Positions 1 to 7,700 of a stretch of DNA of 8,880 bases are shown piece by piece (within the stretch, counting starts at the first letter, position 1; the number at the start of each line of letters is the position of its first letter). The position numbers and the translations under genes are program-made. The notes under the pieces were generated by a model. It made no database searches. It was not told where the DNA came from and was given only the letters and a program-made list of their open reading frames with translations. Source of the DNA: Bacteroidota bacterium (GTDB lineage Bacteria > Bacteroidota > Bacteroidia > Bacteroidales > GCA-2748055); the NCBI GenBank assembly GCA_024244665.1, contig JAAEOI010000546.1:1-8880 (forward strand). The letters are read 5' to 3'.

Positions 1-999
1 GTAAAGATCCGTCTTTGCCCCACGAAAATCGCCGTTGCTGTTAAAAAACTCCACATCATGCCCGCCCTGATTGTGCGGACCATTGTCGCTGCAGAAGATG
101 AACATGGTATTTTCATCGATGCCATGCTCGACCAGGCTGGCCAAAATTTTTGCCACGGACTGGTCCAGGTTATGCACCATAGAGGCAAATCCCTTTTCCG
201 GATCCGGCCAGTCCTTATCTTCAAAGGGACCATAAGAGGGCACTTCCATGCCGTCCGGTTTTTTCTGGTTATTGGCGTGCGGGGTAATGTGTGACAAAAC
301 CAGGAAGAAGGGCCTGTCCTTGTTCTGATCAATGAATTCCAATCCTTCACGGTCAAGGAGGAAAGGAACATAATCTTCCTTCACTTCGGCCACACCCGGA
401 CCTTCGGGCATGTGTCTCCAGGGATTCTCCCCGTTTTCGTCGAGCTGCAGCTTATTGCGCAAAGGCACCTTCTCTCCATTGCGGTAGAGGAACTCGGGAT
501 AGGGATTGTGGGCATGCCAGGAGTTCAGGTATCCATAGAAATAATCAAAGCCCTTTCTTTGGGGATCATCTGTGGGGACCGGGTGACCGCAGTCCCACTT
601 GCCAATCTGGGCCGTCGCATATCCCGCCTCTTTCATGACCCTGGCCAGGGTCATTTCATGGTCGCCCACCGCCAAACCGTGCTTCCAGTTCCGTACCGAA
701 GTATGGCCTGTATGCTTCCCGGTGAGCAGGCTGACCCTGGAAGGGGCACAAACGGAACATCCGGCATAAAAATCGGTGAAGCTCATCCCTTCTTTCGCCA
801 GCCGGTCGATGTTGGGCGTGGCGAAGCGCTGCTGACCCAGGTGGCTCAGATCGCCATAGCCCAGGTCATCGCACAAAAACAGGATGACATTGGGTCTGTT
901 TGTATCATTACTGGATTTCTGACTTTGATTGCTGCATGAGCACAGTAATCCTGCAAGAAGGATAATAAAAACACAATTGCGGGGAAAGATATTCTTCAT
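1..999 (-). CDS. S1-family sulfatase, lipoprotein, 3' end cut by window edge
   Basis: A formylglycine-dependent type I sulfatase that should hydrolyse sulfate esters, probably on a glycan, outside the cytoplasm. Reading from the ATG at 999, 333 codons are open to the window edge with no stop. Residues 1-22 look like a lipoprotein signal (hydrophobic run, then LLCSC, with Cys22 as the likely lipidated residue). Metal ligands Asp44/Asp45 lie in CDDLGYGD, the maturation motif CAPSR is at 84-88 (Cys84 would become formylglycine), and SDNG holds Asp305/Asn306. The usual GKWH element reads GKWDCG (133-138), so Asp136 stands where many relatives have His. The sequence stops in RGAKTDLY, just before the expected EGGIR-type motif, so roughly the last third is missing. 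The start lies 3 bases after the stop of the sulfatase upstream, which implies cotranscription. The substrate and S1 subfamily cannot be assigned from what is visible. Confidence 0.93.
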   Translation of the reverse strand, partial: MKNIFPRNCVFIILLAGLLCSCSNQSQKSSNDTNRPNVILFLCDDLGYGDLSHLGQQRFATPNIDRLAKEGMSFTDFYAGCSVCAPSRVSLLTGKHTGHTSVRNWKHGLAVGDHEMTLARVMKEAGYATAQIGKWDCGHPVPTDDPQRKGFDYFYGYLNSWHAHNPYPEFLYRNGEKVPLRNKLQLDENGENPWRHMPEGPGVAEVKEDYVPFLLDREGLEFIDQNKDRPFFLVLSHITPHANNQKKPDGMEVPSYGPFEDKDWPDPEKGFASMVHNLDQSVAKILASLVEHGIDENTMFIFCSDNGPHNQGGHDVEFFNSNGDFRGAKTDLY

Positions 1000-1002
1000 G
1001 TC

Positions 1003-2529
1003 TTAATTCATTTTCCTGGGGGGTGCACCGCTCCACCTGATGTGGAAATCTGTTTCATTCTCTTCCAAAAAATCATTGCGCTTTATCTTCAACCCGGCAG
1101 ATTCTTCTTCAGATAATATTGTCCATTCACCCGATGTAATACCTTGTATATCCTCAGCCAGTTTTTTTCCCGGATCAGCTACCCCCCTGACATCGGGCAG
1201 AGCCATGCCCCTCACATAATCCTTATCCTTCTCCCAATCCCAAAAACGAAGGTATTTCTGTTCCCCCTGAATGAAAGCTTCCAGGAGGATGTGCATTCCT
1301 CTTTTCTCTCCCGGATAGAGCGATTCAGCATTTGTTACCTGGTGGTGACCAAGGGGTTCCCGATAAAAGAATACCTGGCTTTCCGGCAGCGGGGATTCCG
1401 ATCCGGTAATATAGGGCATGATGTTATTCCCGTCAAAGTCCTCCAGATCATTTTTCCCTGTCATTGCCATCAAGGTAGGAGCCACATCAGCTGCACTTAC
1501 CAGTCCGTCGTATACGCTTCCCTTCAGATCACTATTGGAAATGGCATGGGACCAGACGATAAAGGGTACCCGGATCCCTCCTTCATACACATCCCATTTA
1601 TGACCCGAAAAAGGGTAATTACTGCCCACGATGGCACCATTGTCACTGGTAAAAATGATGACTGTATTTTCCTCCACTCCCGTTTCTTTCAAAGCCTGCC
1701 GGATCTGGCTCAGCCCACGGTCGACAGAGTAAACCATGGAAGCATACACATATTTATTCCAATCGGTCCCTGTCATTCCTTCTGGAATTTTTCTTTCCCG
1801 GATACTGCTGTCTGCCAATGGTCCAAATACTTCGGGGAACAACATTTTCAGATCCTCCGGCTTGCCTTGAATGGGCTGATGTGGTGCCGTATAGGCCAGG
1901 TAGAGGAAAAAGGGGCTGTCTGAATTGCGTCTGATAAAGTCCGTCGCCCCTTCAGTGTATATATCAGTGATGTATTCATTCCCTTTTGCCCTGTAGGAGG
2001 CATCCTTTTCAAAAATATGTCCCGGCAGGATTTCATCCTTCTTTAGATAAAACCCACGCATGCCCCCCCGCAGGAACAAGCCCTGGTCAAATTCAGTTCG
2101 CACCTCATCAAGGTAGTAGGTGTTCCTCGCGTTGGCAAGCGCCCCGTGGCATTTCCCGTACATGCCCGTTGTATATCCTTCCTGGCGCAGGCGCCGGCCA
2201 ATCCAGGGGAAATCCGGATCAATGGCGCTCTTGCGGTTGATCCAGCATCCACTCAGCAGCATTTGCCTGCTGGGAGCACACCAGGAAGCCATGTAGGCAC
2301 GGGTACAGATAATCCCGTCGTGGGCCAGGTCGTCCAGCTCCGGGGTGTGGAGATGGGCGATGGATTTATCATCTCCGCCCTGGTACAATTCCCGATAAGC
2401 ACCCATGTCACCAAAACCCATATCATCCACAAGGATCACGATAAAATTTGGCTTTTGCTGAGCCTGCACAGCCGGTATGCTAAAAAGGAATAGAAATGCA
2501 CTCAATTTCAAATAATTCTTCCTCTTCAT
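1003..2529 (-). CDS. Secreted S1-family sulfatase
   Basis: A complete 508-residue type I sulfatase, normal in length for the family. A Sec signal peptide covers about residues 1-23, with cleavage likely after AVQA. The metal site begins with Asp35/Asp36 in VDDMGFGD. CAPSR at 84-88 is the Cys-type maturation motif (Cys84 to formylglycine, Arg88 stabilising). Further family residues are Lys126 and His128 in YGKCHG, His217 in APHQP, Asp296/Asn297 in TSDNG, and Lys311 followed by EGGIRVP. All catalytic positions I can check are present, so it should be active if a formylglycine-generating enzyme exists elsewhere in the genome. The AAAGGG at about 6 bases before the ATG is a fair ribosome site. 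It is followed after 3 bases by a second sulfatase that is clearly divergent, so the two probably act on different sulfate positions or linkages. The exact substrate is unknown. Confidence 0.95.
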   Translation of the reverse strand: MKRKNYLKLSAFLFLFSIPAVQAQQKPNFIVILVDDMGFGDMGAYRELYQGGDDKSIAHLHTPELDDLAHDGIICTRAYMASWCAPSRQMLLSGCWINRKSAIDPDFPWIGRRLRQEGYTTGMYGKCHGALANARNTYYLDEVRTEFDQGLFLRGGMRGFYLKKDEILPGHIFEKDASYRAKGNEYITDIYTEGATDFIRRNSDSPFFLYLAYTAPHQPIQGKPEDLKMLFPEVFGPLADSSIRERKIPEGMTGTDWNKYVYASMVYSVDRGLSQIRQALKETGVEENTVIIFTSDNGAIVGSNYPFSGHKWDVYEGGIRVPFIVWSHAISNSDLKGSVYDGLVSAADVAPTLMAMTGKNDLEDFDGNNIMPYITGSESPLPESQVFFYREPLGHHQVTNAESLYPGEKRGMHILLEAFIQGEQKYLRFWDWEKDKDYVRGMALPDVRGVADPGKKLAEDIQGITSGEWTILSEEESAGLKIKRNDFLEENETDFHIRWSGAPPRKMN

Positions 2530-2550
2530 ATTAAGCCCTTTAGAATAATT

Positions 2551-2864
2551 TCATTTTCTGTTTCCTGCAATATTGATAAAATTAGCAAAATGATTTTCAA
2601 TCAAGCGATCCAGGAAGACAGCGACGTAACCGGCGTAGACCTTGAATGGGTCATCGCCGATTGCCGAAAGATAACGCTTCAGCTCTGCAAGATCTTTTTC
2701 CGTGGTCACGCTCATCGCCATTCCCCCATAGCCAATTGATTTCAATTCACTGATCCACTGGATTAATCCACACCAAGCCGGGTGAAATCGAATTTGAAGA
2801 CACCGAGAGGATAGTCAGCCTGATTAGAGTCCTGGACCCAAAGGGCGATTATATGAAGATTATT
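2551..2864 (-). pseudogene. Frameshifted fragment of a sugar isomerase/epimerase-like TIM barrel
   Basis: Two adjacent reading frames together look like the first part of a xylose-isomerase-like TIM barrel protein. The first piece (2766-2864) is read in the frame of the SRPBCC gene and ends LGVFKFDFTRLGVD-stop. The second (2551 to about 2757) reads QWISELKSIGYGGMAMSV, then a TEKDLAELKRYL helix and FKVYAGYVAV. This order of beta strand, helix, the G-Y-x-G-M strand, helix and strand is typical of secreted sugar-phosphate isomerase/epimerase relatives. One extra base after the GAT codon at 2766 would join the frames. Most of the barrel and the metal-binding residues are absent, and the frame ends at 2551 in an unrelated-looking tail (ENHFANFINIAG). 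No good start codon opens the second piece: TTG at 2745 is the first candidate and the first ATG is at 2721. The family match comes from pattern recognition and is moderately secure; that the piece is broken is firmer. Confidence 0.5.
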
Positions 2865-3203
2865 CATGCTCCAGAAGAGCCTGCACGATTTCTCGCCAGT
2901 GGGCTCGAGCCTGACCCAGGCCTGGTAGTTTCGAAAAGGCATTGGGCTGTCGATCAGTTCGATGATTTTGTAACTGAAGGTCATCGCTTCGTCATCATAA
3001 TTCACCAGTCGCTCTACAACGGTGCCCCCTCCCGCTTCTTCGGAAATGGTGAGATAGCGAACGGCACCACCGTGACTCAAGCGACTCTCCGGAACAGAAG
3101 TGTGATAATCGGGTAGGGTATGGAAGCCTGCGATCAGGTTCCAAACGGCAGCCGCTGGAAGTTTGAAATCGTGGGACGTTTCTACTTTTGAGTCTTTCAT
3201 CAT
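2763..3203 (-). CDS. SRPBCC-fold protein with abnormal C-terminus
   Basis: Residues of about 6-112 (numbered from the ATG at 3203) match the SRPBCC/START-like polyketide cyclase pattern: an N-terminal strand, an AAAVWNLIAGF helix, LPDYH, a GGAVRYLTI strand, GGGTVVERLVNYDD, then FSYKIIE and a YQAWVRLEP strand ending in CRLFWS. In normal members WSS is followed by a long C-terminal helix. Here it is replaced by LHIIALWVQ and a stretch that looks like an isomerase, followed by a stop. The product is 146 residues and lacks a signal peptide, so it would be cytoplasmic, unlike its neighbours. The start was placed at ATG 3203 (or 3200, which has AAGG 5 bases upstream), because the longer frame would begin with TTG at 3227 inside the upstream gene. 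It starts 4 bases after that gene's stop. SRPBCC domains bind hydrophobic ligands; its role is unknown and it may be a non-functional truncation. Confidence 0.7.
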   Translation of the reverse strand: MMKDSKVETSHDFKLPAAAVWNLIAGFHTLPDYHTSVPESRLSHGGAVRYLTISEEAGGGTVVERLVNYDDEAMTFSYKIIELIDSPMPFRNYQAWVRLEPTGEKSCRLFWSMNNLHIIALWVQDSNQADYPLGVFKFDFTRLGVD

Positions 3204-3207
3204 GGCC

Positions 3208-4785
3208 TTATTGAATAAATCGTTCAAATAGGTTCTCTGTCATGCGCTGTACGCTCGGATCCGGGCCCGATACCTGTGTAAGCCATGAGGGCAGAACGTG
3301 ACCCGGGGGGGATGATAATTTTTGTGCAAACCAGATCGTCCCGGCGTTAAACACTACATTGCCCTTTGCCCCATTGTACATCGTTGCCACATGAGGCGGC
3401 AGGGGATTCCCATTTGGATGTGTTATAGGGGAATAGGCCAGGACCTCCATGCCGGGCAGATCCATGGCTGGAAAGCCGTGATATTCCCAGCCGATCAAAT
3501 CGCTGATCTCTTCGCTTTCTTGTAAACCGGTGCCTTCATACAGCCAGTGCTCATGGTTCCGGCAGATCCAGTCACCGCCGCTTATGCCGGCAGTTAAGCC
3601 ACCCATGAGCTGTGCCCCACTCGGTCCCGGAGGATACTTGCCCATACTTTGAATGACCTGCTGTATCATTGGCTCCTTAAGTTGCTCGGCTGTAAATTCA
3701 CCAGTGAACAAACCTTTGCGGTGGATGATCCGGTGGGGCTGTCCCGTGGAAGAGGGCAGCAGGGGCACCACACCCCAGACCGAATTCCCACTCAGGAAGG
3801 CCAGGTTTAGTCCCCCGTCACGGGCCGCACTTACCTTGTCGAACATCTCCATCGACCAGTACTCGTCATGACCCACCGAGATAAAGCCTTTGGCCCGCAG
3901 CAGACCCGATAGTGGATCCACATGCACATCCAGGTTGGAGATATACGACACATCGTAGCCCTGCTTCTCCATCCAGTAAGAAAGGGGAAATTCCCAGAGC
4001 AGGAATTCGCCCGACCCCACCGAGGAGGGCCTGTCGACCAGGTGATCCTGGCAAAAATTGGCGTAGGGACGGTCAAAACTCGCCCAACCTGTTTCGGCAG
4101 CGTCAGTGCTCCACTTTTTCCTGCCATTGGGATTGTAGACTTCCTTGTCGTTATGGTAAAGCGACCACCTGTCGTCGGGCCAGCTGTTGTAGGCGGCCCA
4201 GCTCAGATCGCTGCACTGGAACAGCAGCTCGCAGGGCCTGTCGTCACGGACGATGAAAATAACATAACTCTGCAGGCCATCCTTATTGGCGGTGAGCCTG
4301 CTCTGGTATACATCGCGCAGGGTTTTGGTGCTCAATTTGCCCAGGTAGACACCGCTCACCCAGTCGTCGGGAATCACAAATTCCACCGAAGGCTCCCATT
4401 GGCATTCACGCAGAAGATTATTACCGACAGGCGGATCAGGCTGGGTCGTACCCTGGAGCGAATCAAAACGTTTCATGCTCCGCCCACCATCGCCGCCGTA
4501 GTAACCGGTGCGGAATATCTCCAGGCTGAATTCGGTAACCGGATTGGTGCTTACCATGATTTTCAAAGTATCGCCTGCCCGCACGCTCATCTCCGAACAG
4601 TATCCCTCGATACGCGGGGAACGCCACCAGGTATCCGGGTCGATATAGGTGTTGGTCAGCATCCAGTCCCGCGTACCGGGCCTGGCATTTTCAATCTGTA
4701 TCAAATTCTGTGGCTTTTCCTGGCTGAACACACCTGGTAAAACCATGAAGAATAGTACGGCAGTAAAAAATAGTCCTTTTTTCAT
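3208..4785 (-). CDS. Secreted N,N-dimethylformamidase large-subunit-like protein
   Basis: A 525-residue exported protein with a signal peptide at about 1-21 (cleavage near VFSQ). The body resembles the catalytic part of the N,N-dimethylformamidase beta subunit family: an N-terminal beta domain with FRTGYYGGDGGR (91-102), then a glutamine-amidotransferase-like region with LWEFPLSYWMEKQGYDV (263-279), NLDVHVDP, VSVGHDEYWS-like ISVGHDEYWS (302-311) and LAFLSGNSVWG (328-338), followed by IGWEY (431-435) and a C-terminal VVFNAGTIWFAQ (477-488). In the characterised enzyme an iron is held by two tyrosines and a glutamate; Tyr270, Tyr309 and Glu434 are plausible counterparts by motif and spacing, but this was not aligned. 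The ATG at 4785 was preferred to 4854 because it opens the signal peptide and avoids a 59-base overlap with the rhamnosidase. It lies 10 bases after that gene. It probably cleaves an amide or related bond outside the cytoplasm; the substrate is unknown. Confidence 0.8.
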   Translation of the reverse strand: MKKGLFFTAVLFFMVLPGVFSQEKPQNLIQIENARPGTRDWMLTNTYIDPDTWWRSPRIEGYCSEMSVRAGDTLKIMVSTNPVTEFSLEIFRTGYYGGDGGRSMKRFDSLQGTTQPDPPVGNNLLRECQWEPSVEFVIPDDWVSGVYLGKLSTKTLRDVYQSRLTANKDGLQSYVIFIVRDDRPCELLFQCSDLSWAAYNSWPDDRWSLYHNDKEVYNPNGRKKWSTDAAETGWASFDRPYANFCQDHLVDRPSSVGSGEFLLWEFPLSYWMEKQGYDVSYISNLDVHVDPLSGLLRAKGFISVGHDEYWSMEMFDKVSAARDGGLNLAFLSGNSVWGVVPLLPSSTGQPHRIIHRKGLFTGEFTAEQLKEPMIQQVIQSMGKYPPGPSGAQLMGGLTAGISGGDWICRNHEHWLYEGTGLQESEEISDLIGWEYHGFPAMDLPGMEVLAYSPITHPNGNPLPPHVATMYNGAKGNVVFNAGTIWFAQKLSSPPGHVLPSWLTQVSGPDPSVQRMTENLFERFIQ

Positions 4786-4795
4786 ATCTTCTGTT

Positions 4796-7700
4796 TTAAT
4801 AATCTGAAGCCGCCAGGTAGCTACCTGATTGAAGCTTGAAAATTGCATATCCATCCTTGAATTCTGCCTGACCAGGTTCTAAGGCATCCGACAGCTTCTT
4901 CCCGTCAAGCCAGGCATTCCCGATGCTTTTGCATGGGATATGTACTGTAGAGCTGGTATTGGGAGGAATAGTAAACCGATATTCAAACCGGCCATTCTCA
5001 AGTTCCCATGCAGCTTCAATTTTACCACTCATGGAATGGTAACTCCCTTCGGCCCGTGTTAGAGTCCCGCCGGGAAGTGGTTTGAGTATAAAATGCTTGA
5101 ATCCGGGCGAATCATTATCGGGTTGAATACCAAGGATGTTTTCATACAGCATCTCTCCTATTGCCCCGAAGGAATAATGATTGAAGGAGTTCATTCTTGC
5201 ATCCTGAAAGCCACGTCCTTTCACATAAGCGTCCCATCGCTCCCACATAGAGGTAGCGCCCTGTTCGATGGAGTAGCCCCAGGAGGGGAACTCTTTTGTC
5301 TCAAGCAAATTAAAAGCTTTTTCTATATACCCCCTTTTTATAAGCTCCTTCATAAGACATATTGTAGAATGAAAGCCGGTATTCAAACGTCCGCCATAGG
5401 GGATGAACTTGTCGATCATTCTTTTTTCAAATAGCTCTTCCAGATGTTCCGGGAAGATTCCAAAATTCAGGGCCATGGCATAACAGGCCTGTGCATCACC
5501 TTCAATTTTCCCATCTTCATCAACAAAATGCATCAAAAATGCCTCCTGAATTTCGCTGGCCAGCTCTGAATAATAATTGGCTTTTTTACTCCTTCCGCTT
5601 AACTCTGCCATACTGGCGAGTCTGTTTACAGACCTGTAGAACATTAAGGTGGAAAACACAGACGAAGGTACTTGTGCCCCTGTTTCCGGAAACCCTTCCG
5701 CTTTCAATGTATTTCCATTAAGCCAGTCACCATAATCCAATCCCAGTCCACTTTCCCAGATCAGGCCCGGATTGTTTTCCCTGATATTCTCAATATATCT
5801 TTCGTATGCATCAAAATGGTCCCCGATAATCTCCAGATCTCCGTAATTCGAATGCATAAGCAGAGGAAGCGCAATGGCTGCATCGGCCCATCCCGGTGCA
5901 TTTGTAAAATGCTTTTCATAGGCAAAGGGTTGCGGAGCAAAATCCGGAAATGTACCCCGTTCAGATTGGGCATCCAGAACGTCTATCATCCATTTGTTGT
6001 AAAAGGCGGCCATATCCCGGTTAAACATGGAGGTCTGGGCAAAAACAGCCACATCACCCAACCATCCACACCTTTCATCACGCTGGGGACAGTCGGTGGG
6101 TACTCCCTGCATATTGCTTATATGCGACCTGTTGATGTTTTTGTAGAGCTGATTGAGCATCGGGTTGGAACAAGAAAAGGATCCTGTCCGGGGCAGATCC
6201 GAAGCAGTAACCCTGGCATGCAGTATACTTTTATCCGGAATTCTGTCCATGCCCTGCACCTCTACAAATCTAAACCCATGGTAGGTAAATAGTGGTTCAT
6301 AATCCAATTTTCCTGTAGGACCCAGAATAACAGTGTCGGTTTGAATGGCTGCACCCAGATTTTCTGTATAAAGTGCCCCATCCTCATCAAGGATCTCACC
6401 GTGCCTTAGTACGATCCGGTCCCCCGGACTTCCTACAAGCTGAATATTACACCATCCTGCAATATTTTCCCCCACATCAAAAATCAGATGACCCTCTTTT
6501 GTTTTCACCACACTTTTTGCTTCCAGGGTTTCAATAACCCGTATGGCCTGGTTGACCTGTGGAACCAGGTGGACATCCACCTGGTGATCTGCTTCAGCTC
6601 TTTCCCACGCCGAATCATCGAAATCTTTGGTTTTCCATCCTTCAACTTCCCTATTTGCATCGTAGGTTTCACCTAAAAAATGATCAGCCATGCGGATGGG
6701 CCCGTCTCTATATATCTTCCAGGAGTCATCACTGACAATGGTCTCTTTCTCACCATCCGCATATACCAATTCCATCTGGAAAAAGAAGCGGCGGTTCAGT
6801 CCATAGGCTCCTCTTTTGGGAAAATATGCACTCCAGCGGGTTGGCCCGAGCATACCGGCGTACCATCCGTCGGCAAGCTGCACACCGATCACATTGGTCC
6901 CCTGATCCAGAAGATGGCTTACATCCAAAACCTGGTATTGCACCCGCTTATGATAGTCGGTCCACTCGGGAGCCAGTACTCGCCCGTCGGGTGAATGGCC
7001 ATTCAGCATCAGATCATATATTCCCAGTGCCGAAACATACGCGATGGCCTGCACCGGTTTGGCTTTTAGCTTGAATGCCTTCCGGAGCAAAGGAGAGGGC
7101 GGAATCGGCCTGCTTCCAGGAGGGGGTGGTGTACGGGTAATACCGTCCGTAAGCATATCAGGATCATAGCCGTCTTCGCGGTCAATTTTTATCAGCGCAT
7201 CTTTATATGAAACCTTGCATCCCTGGGACATTACCTCATCTGCACCAAATATTTGCAGTTCGGCAAGCGAGAAAGCAAACAGTTTTCCAGGATCACCCTT
7301 GTCTTCATAATCATATATGCGATGATCATATTTCTGCAACTCTGTCGCCACAAAACGCAGGTAGCGAGCCCGGACATCGCCCAGTGAAATATCGACCGGA
7401 TCCCCTCCTGGTGTCCGGGTAGGAGCTTTTGTCGCAGCTGTCTCCCAGTTTTCTCCATCGCGGCTCAAGTCAATCCGGTAGGCAAGCGGGAAATAGTAGT
7501 CCTCGAGCTCCCTGATATTGTTGTGGGAAGGATAAATCCTGATTTTATCAAATGATTTAGTTTTCCCCAGGTCAATTTGCACCCATTTTTCTTCAGCTGC
7601 CCTGTCGGTATATGCACTCAGGTAACCGATATGCTTATATAGCAAAGGATACTCGAGAGGAGCTTCCGCCTGGTCACCTATCCAACTGGCTATCCAATCC

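Noticed and set aside
412..939. 175-codon open frame on the plus strand
   Set aside because: It lies antisense to the left-edge sulfatase, which has all the family motifs. The plus-strand frame has none.
1144..1923. 259-codon open frame on the plus strand
   Set aside because: It is antisense to the complete sulfatase and its translation matches no fold I recognise.
2551..2745. Independent small 64-residue gene
   Set aside because: The start would be TTG without a ribosome site, and the content reads as the continuation of a frameshifted isomerase-like sequence.
3204..3227. Longer start of the SRPBCC gene
   Set aside because: The codon at 3227 is TTG, lies inside the upstream gene, and adds no conserved sequence. 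ATG at 3203 or 3200 follows directly after the upstream stop.
3922..4740. 272-codon open frame on the plus strand
   Set aside because: It is antisense to a convincing exported protein, has no recognisable domain, and looks like a shadow of its codon bias.
4786..4854. Upstream ATG of the dimethylformamidase-like gene
   Set aside because: It would overlap the end of the rhamnosidase by 59 bases and place the signal peptide 23 residues inside the protein.
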